This document shows, piece after piece, positions 1 to 13,146 of a stretch of 64,000 bases of DNA. Numbering within the stretch: position 1 is the first letter of the stretch; each line of letters opens with the position of its first letter. The notes under the pieces were generated by a model. It had not been told where the DNA came from. It searched no databases and worked only from the letters and a program-made list of their open reading frames with translations. This DNA comes from Hydractinia symbiolongicarpus. Lineage: Eukaryota > Cnidaria > Hydrozoa > Anthoathecata > Hydractiniidae. Position numbers and translations under genes: made by a program. The stretch is taken from contig NC_079878.1 of assembly GCF_029227915.1 (NCBI RefSeq), positions 5,332,001-5,396,000 on the forward strand, read 5' to 3'.

Positions 1-72
1 GTAACCAATACAATAGTATTAGAGACTGGTGAAGCCTTCAAGTTACCTCATCAAGGTAAGAATCATTTAACA
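1..72 (+). repeat. Partial 3' LTR of a copia element (left duplicate)
   Basis: Bases 1-72 are identical to 12134-12205, the last 72 bases of the 3' LTR of the complete copia element further right. The following bases (aaatt, 73-77) are the same target-site duplication. The window therefore opens inside the 3' LTR of a second copy of that element, whose body lies off the left edge. Confidence 0.9.
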
Positions 73-195
73 AAATTAAGGCAAAAAAATAACTTAAAAT
101 AAAAAATTATATACCAAATCTGTAATAATTATTCAAAAGTTTCTGTATTCAAGTATAAGTTACTTAAGTTGTAAAATTGAAGAATGCTCACTGAC

Positions 196-299
196 CAGTA
201 TATTTTATCCTGCCACCATGGAGGTTTGCCACCATCCCAGTCTTTTTTCCAATCCTCTACAGTCCATTCTTGTGCAAAATATTCATCCTCTTTAGTCAT
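196..299 (-). CDS. TPMT-like methyltransferase, exon 1 (left copy)
   Basis: Minus-strand first coding exon, ATG at 297-299, ending at 196 before a gtcagt donor. It encodes about 34 residues starting MTKEDEYFAQEW and including a W-x6-G-x-PPWW stretch, like the N-terminal region of thiopurine S-methyltransferases. The identification rests on exon 2, which is visible only in the right-hand copy (5357-5446) and joins in phase to this exon's twin. The remaining exons of this copy would lie left of the window. Adjacent CCDC97 lies upstream on the same strand. Confidence 0.6.
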
Positions 300-1013
300 T
301 TTTTAAACTAAAAATATAGTATAAGTACTATTAAAAATAGTCTGAATGCACAGAACTCTTTAATAAAGTAGTCCTTCTAGTCTGTATACCAATCTTATAT
401 ATTGTACATTATATTTCAGGTAATTTTTTCTTCAAAATTACATACCCACCAAATATCGTTTCAGACTAATTTAATGGTCCAAAAAATCCACCTGACTAGA
501 TCAGCAAACAATTATAAAGATATATTTTGATGACATCATCAATGACAACTTTATGCAATCAACATACAAAATAAATTTAAGTTAAGCTTTAAACACTGAT
601 CAAAAACATAAATAATCATGTTCTTTTTAGAAATGGTTAGAAGATACTGGGATTTAATAGTTTTTTAAAGTCATCAACTTATTGGCTTTGAAGCAGGTTG
701 ACCGAGTTTTTGAAGATTATTTTCATTTTGGTCCAAGGTGTTACCCTTACAGATGTTGTCACAGTGTTTCTAATGCAGTTGTCTTTTCCTTTGGCAATTT
801 ATATTTGTTTTGTGAATGTATGCTCCAATACAACATGCAAACTATATTTTAATTTCAAGTTTAAAAGAAGGTTGGTTCACGCCTTAACACATTGCAGACT
901 AACAGCTGATTTATAGCTTAATCACACTTGAAGGTTCCCTCAAACAAGTTTGAGAAAAAATCACAGTGATTCTTGCAGTTATAATAAAGAAAAATTGGAT
1001 GTGATTTATCTTG

Positions 1014-2755
1014 TTAGTCACAATCTGCAGGTTCCTCTTCATCAAAATAACTATCTTCGAAATCTTGGTCCCTGATATTGTCATAATTTTCGTTATTATC
1101 AATTTCTGAGTAATCAAAGTCATCTTTTCCATCAAGAAATCTGTTCTGCATTAGTTCAGAAAATTCTCTATGAAGTCTTTCTTTTTCTTCGTTTGTAATT
1201 GGTACTTTATCATCCAAATCTATAAACAAAATATTTGATACATTAGACCCAACAATTTTGGTAAATAAAATTTAGGCAACAAATATATTTGAAGGCTTTA
1301 ACAAAACCTGCCTAAATTGCTGCATATTGATTTCAACTTTGCCAACATTACGAATACCATATATATACAACAGATTGCAATCAATTTTAATATTCCTTAG
1401 TAAAAAATAATTTGAGTTTGTATGTATAGCTACTGTTATTCCCTGTTCTTTTCATGTGCATGCAATATGTTATTGGATATGCTCTAAAAGAATCGCAGCA
1501 TGCTGAAAAATGTTGTAGCAACACTGCAAAAATAAACTGAATTTTTTTTTGTTGCACATTTCTGCAACATAATTATGTTGTAAAAAGCTATCATTTGAAC
1601 TTTTTATTTACAACATTATTGTTTTGGATCAATCATAGTAATTCCAAAAGTAATTGTCACATCATCTCACACATGAAAAGTTTACAAGAACAAGATGATA
1701 GAAAAACTTCTTCAATGGGGATTTGATATTTAGTTATATATATAAATAAAATAAATTGTCAGATGGGAAAGTTACAAGGAAATTGTGCTGCTATGAAAAT
1801 CTGAAGTCCATTGCACAAAACTAACCTCAAAGGTTATTGGTTTAAGTCAAACTATGTATACTTGCATTAACGTAAATATTGTAGCACATTGATGGTTACA
1901 TGAAAGCAATAAAGTAACCTTATCCACAGTTTTTCAGTGTTAATAAATTAAAATAGGCATTAAACTTTCCTAAATTAAGAGTTGCCCCCCCCCCCCCTTC
2001 CTTCACAAGTTACCTACCAACAAAAGTATTTATATATATATACAGCTAAGAAAAATATAAACGAGCAAAAAGATGAGCATACATTTTTCAAATTCTTTAT
2101 CCTTTTCTGTTTTACTACTACTATTATTATCATCTTCATCATCTTCTTCTTCCTCCTTATTTTGTGCCTCAACTTCTAGCTCGCATCGAAAGTTATTGAT
2201 ATCACGATCTATTGTTCCAAACAAAAATTGAGAAAAGGTTTTTGTCTGCAAGGATTCATCCTTTTCTTTCATTCTTTCTTCATCTGTTTTGTGTTGATCT
2301 ATGTACTGACGGTAAAGAAGAGGATCTCTACTCTCAAGCTCATTGTCTGCAAAGTAATCAGTATTTTTTAGAACATTTTGAAGATAATTATAGCGTCGAT
2401 TTCTAATAATGCGATCCCTAGTTACAGGATTGAGAGATGCTTTAACTTTTTCAGTGTAAAAATTTAACTCGTAATTGTTGGGATCATTAAAACAAATTAA
2501 ATCTTCTGCTAACAAGAGGTGGCCAAACTTATAAATAAAGATTGTTTTATTTTTATAATACAAGTCCTTTAAAATTTGAACTTTTTCGTCCACTGTTAGG
2601 TCTCTTTCTCCCAGTTGTTGGCTTTTTACCACTACATCAGTATTAGCTATGCGCAAAAACATGGAATTTTCTTGAAAATGCTGTTGTGTTTGTCGTTTTT
2701 CTACTTTGTCCTGTTGTTCAGGTATTTTATTTGCACATGCTACAGATTCCGCCAT
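1014..2755 (-). CDS. CCDC97: CCDC97-like protein (left copy)
   Basis: Two-exon minus-strand gene. Exon 1 is 2755-2083 (ATG at 2753-2755, gtatgc donor). Exon 2 is 1219-1014 (tttgtttatag acceptor, TAG stop). The product is 292 residues; human CCDC97 is about 340. The conserved DUF2052 features are clear: an N-terminal half with [17 protein letters not shown] and an RNRRYNYLQ block, a Glu/Asp-rich linker, and a C-terminal block with [16 protein letters not shown] and YFDEEEP. The family is nuclear and has been linked to SF3b/U2 snRNP in human interaction data (known for the family, not shown here). The start is the first ATG of an open exon and the protein aligns from there. A second, near-identical copy lies at 13147-14890. 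Confidence 0.9.
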
Positions 2756-5034
2756 GCTTTGCCTACCATTTTATATTGATTTAACAGAACAGTGTTCGGT
2801 AATTTTACTTTTCCAAGAGAATTGAGAAATTACCAAGAAACGGCATAATTTGGTAATTGGTTGCGCTACTATGGTAGCTATACAATTTTATTTTTCTTAT
2901 AGAAAATCTAATTTTCTTATTTTTCTTATTTTTCTATAGTATCCGTTATGAATATAAAATATTGGTGTTTATTAAATGCCAATGTTGTAATTTACGATAT
3001 TATTAAAAGCGCTGGTTAACATTAATTTCGGCTGGGGAAAATGTTTGATCTTTTTTAATTAATGTTGTCAAAATTTTGTGACTGATACTTTAGAAGGATT
3101 AAACTTTGTGAATTTTGCTCACATGTGCAAATTTTTAGTGCTGCACAAAATCGTACATTCGAGTTAATTCTAGCAAAAAGTATTTAAAAAATGCCAATGT
3201 CTATTCCTCTTTAGAAAATGTTGAAGGAAATAAAATTTATTTTTCTTAACTTTATTGTACTAAATTTTCGCGGAGAATCTGAATAGTAGCCGCTCGCCAA
3301 AATTTGTCCTCGCGAAATTTTTAAATAATTGTCTAATCTAAATCTCAACGCTCTCTTACTTACTTTGTCACCTCTCGTTTTCCCATTAAAAAGGGTACAA
3401 ATTTTAAGATATAATCTATTCTATCTTTTTAATAAACTTCGTAATCGATTACAAAAAAAGTATCTACTTTTGTAAATTCATTTTTTGGAGATCTTTCCAC
3501 AATAGATTTGGCTGTTTCTCACAAAAATTAACCTAGCTAGAGCTAATTTTGCCAGTTTCTAAAAATAGTCAACACGAAATTAAGTCCTTGCGAAATATTA
3601 GAAAATGGCTTATCCGCGAAAATAGGCGGATAAGCTTAACCGCGAAAATTTATTACCAAGTATCAAATGACTTTATTTTTTCTTCTGATATATAACAGAA
3701 TCTTTAATCTATGATATTTAGTTTTACATTAACTAAATTTACACTTTCAACTAATCTGGATATTAAGGTAAAATTATTGCAGTTAACAACCTTGCAGTTC
3801 TAGACTTCACGCGAAATATAACGTAGACGTGTCATCCCCAAAAAGTTAAAAATACACACTAAATACGTGATTATCTTGTCGCGAAAATTTGTTCACTCTA
3901 TTTAAGGTAATACGTAATTTCGTGCCCGAAGGGAAGTTAACCCAAAAAAATATTTTATGATATTTCGTAGAACAAAAGGCAACAGCTGCAAAAATTTTTG
4001 TTTCATACTTCTAACTGTTCAGAAAGTTGTCCCTTTGAAGAGAAAAATGCAAGTTTCAGTGTGAACAAACACAAATTCTAGTTTTTTTCCAAATCTTCGA
4101 TGATTTTTCTAAGTGCTTATTTCAATTTCTGTTTTTGTCGAGCAAGCGCTAGAAGTGGACCACTAAACATTATGAAATATTCTTTACCTTTCACAAGAAA
4201 TTAATGTTAGCAAATTATAAAACATGGCTGCGAATGTATTAGGTTCTCCTTTTGAATTCTTAAATAAAAATGGAAAGAGGAGGATGAGGATTGTGACTCA
4301 AACGGATCAAGTCTTTTTTTTGATAGCTGGAATGAAGAATCCCAGCATAATCGGATCGAATAGTCTATTTCTCTTGCGAGAAGTGTGATAGGATGCCGTT
4401 GGAATGCCAGTGTGAATGCTGCAGATCACCGAGTTAAAGTGACATCATAATATCACCACCACCCTCTTTACCAGGAATTTTTGAGTTTTAATATGAAAGA
4501 AGATGGCACATGTCATAAAAGGGGAACATTGCTTAGGAACGAGGGTGATATCACTAATTTATTTATCGTAAGTTATCTTCCTATTCTAGGTAAAATAGTG
4601 TATCACGGAGAAATTTTTTTTAGATACGTCGTCCTTTTAAAACACGCGCTTTGAAGAGCTTTGGTTAGTATGCATGACAGGGCAGAAAATCTCTTTACCA
4701 AACAATGATAATGTATCCAATTTGTAGGTTCTTAATACTTATACATTTCAGATTTTGTAACATAGCTAGTATCCCTAAACACTTGTTTCTTTTCTTGTAG
4801 AACATATCGGTATTCTGTTTATCGTCCATTCACTTAGTGGGTGTTCGTTCAGGGAGAACAATACGGCACGCTATACCATCTTCAGTTGTGTTACGAATTA
4901 GATGAGAGTCCCCCTCTCCTGATAATTGTTACGTTGGCTTTAAGGAGGCTTTTTAAGGAGGCGAAGTAGAGCTTTCGTGAGCTTTTGATCGTGTACAATA
5001 AATAAATATAAAACCTAATCGGGGAAAATTAAAT
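2756..5034. other. Non-coding flank upstream of CCDC97 (left copy)
   Basis: No convincing exon on either strand. The sequence is AT-rich with scattered cgcgaaaattt-type words and a perfect 10-bp-stem hairpin at 3608-3635. The CCDC97 promoter should lie near 2756-2900, but I see no definite element. The same sequence recurs at 14891-17145. Confidence 0.6.
3608..3635. repeat. Perfect 10-bp stem inverted repeat
   Basis: gcttatccgc and its exact reverse complement are separated by an 8-base loop (gaaaatag). The hairpin is duplicated at 15743-15770. No T-run or gene end nearby suggests a function. Confidence 0.7.
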
Positions 5035-6778
5035 TTCCATTGGAGCTACAGAAATCTCTTAAATTTGTTTCCAACCAGACAATGATCTTGTTTGGGGAAA
5101 GCATCAACTTGAGAGTCCTACCGACTCAACTATTAATCTTAAATATATACTGCAAATTTTAGTCACATTTTAAAGATGTAAATACATATATCTATATTAG
5201 TTTATATTAACACAAAAACATTCGTTTAGCGTGTATTAATGTAACGTTGAATGTCTCTTTGGGCTTTACAATCATTTGTAGCAAATAAGACAAATTTAAT
5301 TCAGTATTTAAGAAGTTTTGTACCATAACAAGTTACAAAAACAGTTTGTATTTTACCATTTCATATCTACCATATTACCACAGCATGGTACAAAAATCTT
5401 GCTTGGTTTGCCATGAGTTAATTTGTCGATATGCTTCTCCAGAGGCCTGCAAAAAAAATTGACCATTATGTTTTAATAACTTTAGTATAAAACAACTATG
5501 GTTGAGCGACAGTTTTTCTTTATCAGATTTCATTGTATACTCAAAATATCTCAAAATGCTCATCTTAAATCAAAAACGTAAGAGGTCTTGTAACAGTTGC
5601 GCTACTGTAACAACACTGACCTTGTTACTAATCAGGGGCCCTAGCATTGTAAGAATTACTAAGATTGTCAATGGTCATCTTTCTAATTATAGTAGAACTT
5701 TTTTTTCACTGATTTGCCCATTGACTTAAAAGGCTGCCTCTATTCAAGGAAGTTTAAACCATCTTGCTTTAATTAAGATCATAAAGTGGATTGTACTTAT
5801 GGCAATGACAAAAGAAATACATATATTGTTTGAATCCCAATTTAGTATTCTCAGACCGAAATCAACTATATTTTGCTAAAGTTTACATGTCAAAATTTGT
5901 ATGAAAAGGGTACATGATCATGGTAAAAAATGAAATGATTTTCAGACATTGGTACATATTTTAGTTAAATATTATATGATGGATGAGGTGGAATCGAATA
6001 TTAAAAATTATTCAGCTGAGCTTGTGATATTTAGCAAAGCGAGTGAAATATCTGAATAATTTTAATACTTGATTTTACCGAATCCAATATATGTTTTATC
6101 ATCCTCCCTAAAAAAGAAAAAAAGATTACTGTTTGTGAAATACAGTCTTTCAAAATTAAAAAACAAAGCTTAACAATGAAATATTCAACATTTAAAACAA
6201 CATTTTTTTCCTGCTGTTTTCTTTGAGATTCCATAGAATTAATTGCATTCTGAATTTGAATTGATTTTTATCAAATAAATTAATTAATTGCATCGTCAAA
6301 GATGGACAAAATTGTGATACAGGAAATATGTATGATGGGCGATCATCCACCATAACATTTTCCTGTTCTGCTAATTTTTCTAGAAAATTAGGTCAAGCAG
6401 GTCCTATGGTCATTGATCTGTGCTGCCACCTGAGAGTACCTGGGATCGAGCCCAGCCAGAAACAACCCTAACCCTAACATAACCTGGGCTCAATTCCTTG
6501 GTGGTGATTAAATATGGGCAAGAAAATGTTACTGCAGCCCCAATTTAACCCAAGCCCAAGCCACAGTGCACTATATCCCCAATGAAAATTGGGGAGATGG
6601 TGCACTGTGTGGGATGTTGCAGAGAGTTGTCTGGCAGAGTGCTGACCCTAATTGGATCTGTTTAGCTTAAAACAACATTAAATACTCTAGGACTCCCCAT
6701 CGGAGCCATGGCCCCTCCTAGAAATAATCGACATGGTATGTCCCTCAATATTTGTGAGGCTAGCCATGAAATATGTAC

Positions 6779-6827
<49 letters not shown>

Positions 6828-7176
6828 CCTATCTATTGTTTTTCTTCAGATACATAAATAGATAAAGAAGTGTCAAATATTCGATACTGACTATCTAAAA
6901 ATATTCAACAGAACAATTTGGTTACAGGTGGATAATATACTCACTTACACGGTCTATAGATTGAATTGGAAGAAAGTCATTAATATACCTGCCCAATTCA
7001 TTAATATACCTGCCCAGTTAACCAAGACTGGTATAATGAAAATGATGATAATGATAATTGTATGTGTGATAAAGAGGATGTGTTATAAATTATTGGAAGA
7101 ATGATTTTGTTATCTGGGAAAATTTCACCACTTTTCTTCATAGTAACAAAAAATAAAATAAAGATCTAGAAAAATT
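5035..7176. other. Left flank of the copia insertion (TPMT intron 1 region)
   Basis: Single-copy in this window apart from a SINE at 6398-6838. It holds TPMT-like exon 2 (5357-5446, minus). The rest is AT-rich with no supported exon. The aaatt immediately before 7177 is the 5' target-site duplication of the copia element. Confidence 0.6.
6398..6838 (+). mobile_element. tRNA-derived SINE, diverged copy with CTAT tail
   Basis: Homologous to the copies at 28782-29127 and 47631-48240. Shared blocks include gatggtgcactgtgtggg, the gttgtctggcagag stretch, attaaatactctaggactcc and the ccatggcccctcct block just before the tail. The head differs but keeps a B-box-like word (ggatcgagccc, 6442-6452). 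It ends in about 15 CTAT units at 6779-6838. It lies in intron 1 of the TPMT-like gene, antisense to it. Confidence 0.75.
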
Positions 7177-7290
7177 TGTTGATATTGCGATTTGTGTTAA
7201 TTCTGTTGTTTTCTTTCAGTAACCAATACAATAGTATTAGAGACTGGTGAAGCCTTCAAGTTACCTCATCAAGGTAAGAATCATTTAACA
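7177..7290 (+). repeat. 5' LTR of copia element
   Basis: 114 bp, tgttgatattgcg... to ...catttaaca, matching 12092-12205 at 113 of 114 positions. It contains a splice-acceptor-like ttttctttcag ending at 7219 and a donor-like caaggtaag 54 bases later. Confidence 0.95.
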
Positions 7291-7291
7291 A

Positions 7292-7302
7292 TGGTAGCAG
7301 AG
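7292..7302 (+). promoter_or_regulatory. Primer-binding site, initiator tRNA-Met type
   Basis: tggtagcagag lies one base after the 5' LTR. It is complementary to the 3' end (…CUCUGCUACCA) of animal initiator tRNA-Met, the usual copia primer. Confidence 0.85.
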
Positions 7303-7489
7303 TTAAAAGGTACAGATCAACTGGCCTGGTATTTATGATCATTGTGCGAGTGACATTTGAGTTGAAAGAAAGCAATTGAGGGCACACACCCGGATGTGTT
7401 CCTTGAGGTAAGAGAGATAACTTTCCCTTTTGTTGGCTATTTGTTGACACGTGTGTGTGCAAACCAATTGGTGAAGTGGTTTGTGAACA

Positions 7490-7921
7490 ATGGCAACAAC
7501 AACATTGAAGGCTCCACCAGCGTTTAAAGAGGATGATGACTATAGCAGTTGGAAGAACGATTTGGAGATCTGGCAGATGTTTACAGAACTACCAAAGAAA
7601 AAGCAAGGTCCAGCTGTATACCTGTCACTGACTGGTCGGGCACGGGAGGCAGTACGCGACCTGACACCTGCAGAAGTGGGATCAGATGATGGTTTGGACA
7701 AGATTATATCTAAGCTAGATTCAATATATTTGAAAGATGAAAGCACAAGAGCATTTATTGCTTTTAAAGAGTTTTATGACTATAAGAGGAATAGTGGAGA
7801 CAAATTTCCTGATTTTATTGTGCAGTTTGAGAAGCTTTACAATAAGATATCCAAATATGATATGGCATTGCCTGAAGCTGTCAGGGCATATTTTCTTCTC
7901 ACAGCTGCGAATAATGTCTGA
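7490..7921 (+). CDS. Copia Gag, N-terminal part
   Basis: 143 residues from ATG at 7490 to a stop at 7919-7921. It resembles the copia Gag capsid region: an N-terminal F..DDDYSSWKNDLEIW motif, then LTGRAREAVRDL and LDSIYLKDE blocks, and the Y..FP.F..QFEKLYNKI segment (about residues 40-130). The reading frame then changes by one base near 7905-7921 and Gag similarity continues in the next frame. The break is either an inactivating indel, a sequencing error or a frameshift site; no classic slippery heptamer is evident. Gag forms the virus-like particle in the cytoplasm. Confidence 0.85.
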   Translation: MATTTLKAPPAFKEDDDYSSWKNDLEIWQMFTELPKKKQGPAVYLSLTGRAREAVRDLTPAEVGSDDGLDKIISKLDSIYLKDESTRAFIAFKEFYDYKRNSGDKFPDFIVQFEKLYNKISKYDMALPEAVRAYFLLTAANNV

Positions 7922-9797
7922 AGAAAATGAAAAACTGGCTCGTACAACTTGTGCAGAACTCAAGTATAAGAATATGAAGGACACAATCATGAAGATATTT
8001 GGAGAACTGAACACAGCAGAAGACGCTGCACATTTGGGAGCTCTTCCTGTGAAACAAGAATGCTTATATGGAAATCTTCATGCTGATACCAAGGACAGCT
8101 TGTCAATGAATACACGTTCAAGAATGAATCCTGTTGATAAGGATGGGAAACTCATGAGGTGCCATGAATGTGATTCAACAAGACATTTTGCTAATAAATG
8201 TCCTCATAGAAATCAAGAGCAAAGAGGTTTCAGATCACGGAACAATAGACCTACAGAAAAGAAACAAGATGTAAATGAGATCCATATCACCCTTTTTGCA
8301 GCCTCTCCAGACCAAAGGCAATATTGTCTTGTTGGAGAATCCTTTGGTAGAGGTGTCTTGGATTCTGGCTGTACAAAGACAGTGGCTGGGGAGAAATGGA
8401 TGGATGAATATCTTGGGACTCTCTCTGAATCAGATAAAAATGCTGTAGTTTCAAATAGTACTGATTCTATATATAGATTTGGTGATGGAAAGGAAGTGAA
8501 AGCTACAAGAAATCTAATAATACCAGTTATTCTAGGTGGCAACAAGTATAAATTGTCTGTTGACATAGTAGAGATTGAAATACCACTACTGATTAGTCGT
8601 AGTACCATGAAGTCTCTCAGTATGAAGTTAGATTTTACCAGTGACTTGGCCCTTATTGGGAAGGAAAGAATTAACTTAATATGTACCACAACAGGACACT
8701 ATTGTCTTCCACTAACACATTGTGATCTTGATGCTCAAAAAGGAACAAAAATCATTCTACATGGAGAAAATTTGAAAAATATTAGTAAGACAGAGAAAAT
8801 GAAGAAAGCTATGAAACTGCATCGCCAATTCGCTCATGCTGGCAAAGATAAGCTACTCAAACTTGTAAAGGATAGTAATTTGTATGACAAGGAATTTTTG
8901 TCATGCATCGAAGAATGTTGCAATGATTGTGAAATATGTCACAAATATAAAAGGCCATACAGTAGACCAGTTGTGGGTATACCTCTGGCAAACACTTTTA
9001 ATCAAGTAATATGTATGGATTTAAAGGTTTATGAACATAATAAACAACACATCTTACATATCATTGATGCTGCAACTCGTTACTCTGCTGGATGTCTTAT
9101 CAAATCGAAACATAAAGATGTCATTGTCAGTAGAGTGTTTAGATTTTGGATTGCATACTTCGGATCACCAAGTACAATCTTGACTGACAATGGTGGTGAA
9201 TTCTCGAATGAGGTTTTACAAGAAATGAATGAAAAGCTCAATATTGAGACAAAAACAACAGCAGGCGAATCTCCTTTCAGCAATGGTATTGTGGAAAGAC
9301 ATAATAAAATTCTGGCAGAGACCATGTTCAAGACAATTGAAGATACGAAGTGTGAACCAGACGTAGCACTAGCATGGGCCCTCAGCGCAAAGAATTCTTT
9401 ACAGAATCATGGTGGCTACAGCCCAAACCAATTGGTATTTGGCCATAATGTGAACACACCCACTATTCTGACAGATCATTTACCAGCATTGGAGCCAACT
9501 ACGTCAAGTGAAATAGTGAGAAAAAATCTATCTGCTCTGCATAAGGCAAGGGAGAATTTCATTAAAGCAGAATCCAGTGAGAGAATTAAAAGAGCGCTGA
9601 GACATAATGTTAGAACATATTCTGATGAGACGTATTTGAATGGAGAAAAAGTCTTCTACAAGCGCAAAAACACCAAGGGTTGGAAAGGTCCAGGTGTGGT
9701 TTTGGGACAAGATGGTCAAATGGTGCTTGTCAGACATGGTGGTAACTTTTACCGAGTGCATCCCTGTCAGTTGATGAAACATAGCCAAAAATTGTAA
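7905..9797 (+). CDS. Copia Gag C-terminus, protease and integrase
   Basis: The open frame spans 7737-9797, but homology starts near 7905 where it takes over from the first Gag frame. In order: Gag C-terminal helix region, a CCHC zinc knuckle (CHECDSTRHFANKC, 8161-8202), an aspartic protease with the active-site triad DSG (VLDSGCTKTVAG, about 8357), and the integrase HHCC zinc domain (HRQFAH ... CNDCEIC). The integrase D,D-35-E core follows (ICMDLK near 9010, LTDNGGEF near 9180, ESPFSNGIVERHN near 9270). A GKEY-free C-terminal tail ends at TAA 9795-9797. The integrase joins cDNA to host DNA in the nucleus. The RT region continues one base out of frame. Confidence 0.9.
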   Translation: MRIMSEENEKLARTTCAELKYKNMKDTIMKIFGELNTAEDAAHLGALPVKQECLYGNLHADTKDSLSMNTRSRMNPVDKDGKLMRCHECDSTRHFANKCPHRNQEQRGFRSRNNRPTEKKQDVNEIHITLFAASPDQRQYCLVGESFGRGVLDSGCTKTVAGEKWMDEYLGTLSESDKNAVVSNSTDSIYRFGDGKEVKATRNLIIPVILGGNKYKLSVDIVEIEIPLLISRSTMKSLSMKLDFTSDLALIGKERINLICTTTGHYCLPLTHCDLDAQKGTKIILHGENLKNISKTEKMKKAMKLHRQFAHAGKDKLLKLVKDSNLYDKEFLSCIEECCNDCEICHKYKRPYSRPVVGIPLANTFNQVICMDLKVYEHNKQHILHIIDAATRYSAGCLIKSKHKDVIVSRVFRFWIAYFGSPSTILTDNGGEFSNEVLQEMNEKLNIETKTTAGESPFSNGIVERHNKILAETMFKTIEDTKCEPDVALAWALSAKNSLQNHGGYSPNQLVFGHNVNTPTILTDHLPALEPTTSSEIVRKNLSALHKARENFIKAESSERIKRALRHNVRTYSDETYLNGEKVFYKRKNTKGWKGPGVVLGQDGQMVLVRHGGNFYRVHPCQLMKHSQKL

Positions 9798-9798
9798 A

Positions 9799-11955
<2,157 letters not shown>

Positions 11956-12091
11956 TTGATTGTAGTGATTACCGTTGTGTTTTTTTTTTGATGATTTTAA
12001 TTTGTTTGTCATGTTGACTATGACAAACAGTTGCAGCATGCAATTTGATATTCTACTTGTGTTGGCTTTAAAATTGTGTTACTGGTGGCAA

Positions 12092-12205
12092 TGTTGATAT
12101 TGCGATTTGGGTTAATTCTGTTGTTTTCTTTCAGTAACCAATACAATAGTATTAGAGACTGGTGAAGCCTTCAAGTTACCTCATCAAGGTAAGAATCATT
12201 TAACA
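12092..12205 (+). repeat. 3' LTR of copia element
   Basis: 114 bp, TG...CA, one mismatch to the 5' LTR, followed by the aaatt target duplication (12206-12210). The polypurine tract before it is weak (ggtggcaa). Confidence 0.95.
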
Positions 12206-13146
12206 AAATTAAGGCAAAAAAATAACTTAAAATAAAAAATTATATACCAAATCTGTAATAATTATTCAAAAGTTTCTGTATTCAAGTATAAGTTACTTAA
12301 GTTGTAAAATTGAAGAATGCTCACTGACCAGTATATTTTATCCTGCCACCATGGAGGTTTGCCACCATCCCAGTCTTTTTTCCAATCCTCTACAGTCCAT
12401 TCTTGTGCAAAATATTCATCCTCTTTAGTCATTTTTTAAACTAAAAATATAGTATAAGTACTATTAAAAATAGTCTGAATGCACAGAACTCTTTAATAAA
12501 GTAGTCCTTCTAGTCTGTATACCAATCTTATATATTGTACATTATATTTCAGGTAATTTTTTCTTCAAAATTACATACCCACCAAATATCGTTTCAGACT
12601 AATTTAATGGTCCAAAAAATCCACCTGACTAGATCAGCAAACAATTATAAAGATATATTTTGATGACATCATCAATGACAACTTTATGCAATCAACATAC
12701 AAAATAAATTTAAGTTAAGCTTTAAACACTGATCAAAAACATAAATAATCATGTTCTTTTTAGAAATGGTTAGAAGATACTGGGATTTAATAGTTTTTTA
12801 AAGTCATCAACTTATTGGCTTTGAAGCAGGTTGACCGAGTTTTTGAAGATTATTTTCATTTTGGTCCAAGGTGTTACCCTTACAGATGTTGTCACAGTGT
12901 TTCTAATGCAGTTGTCTTTTCCTTTGGCAATTTATATTTGTTTTGTGAATGTATGCTCCAATACAACATGCAAACTATATTTTAATTTCAAGTTTAAAAG
13001 AAGGTTGGTTCACGCCTTAACACATTGCAGACTAACAGCTGATTTATAGCTTAATCACACTTGAAGGTTCCCTCAAACAAGTTTGAGAAAAAATCACAGT
13101 GATTCTTGCAGTTATAATAAAGAAAAATTGGATGTGATTTATCTTG

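Larger units (their letters stand above)
1..5034. repeat. Left copy of a tandem segmental duplication (partial)
   Basis: This stretch aligns end to end with 12134-17145. I see only three differences: A at 1356 versus G at 13489; a run of 13 C at 1985-1997 versus 15 C; and 24 extra bases near 3852-3876. It contains the LTR tail, TPMT-like exon 1, the whole CCDC97-like gene and its upstream flank. Similarity stops abruptly at 5034/17145. Near-identity, including non-coding sequence, implies a very recent duplication or two haplotypes laid end to end by the assembler. Confidence 0.92.

Noticed and set aside
1014-1229. Separate small protein of 71 residues.
   Set aside because: It is CCDC97 exon 2; the apparent ATG is intronic/acceptor sequence.
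6463-6479. aaccctaaccctaac, like telomeric repeat.
   Set aside because: Only two units, inside a diverged SINE; no array or chromosome end.
7220-7273. First looked like a conserved host-gene exon because it occurs three times with splice signals.
   Set aside because: All three occurrences lie inside the 114-bp LTR bounded by TG...CA and an aaatt duplication, so it is LTR sequence.
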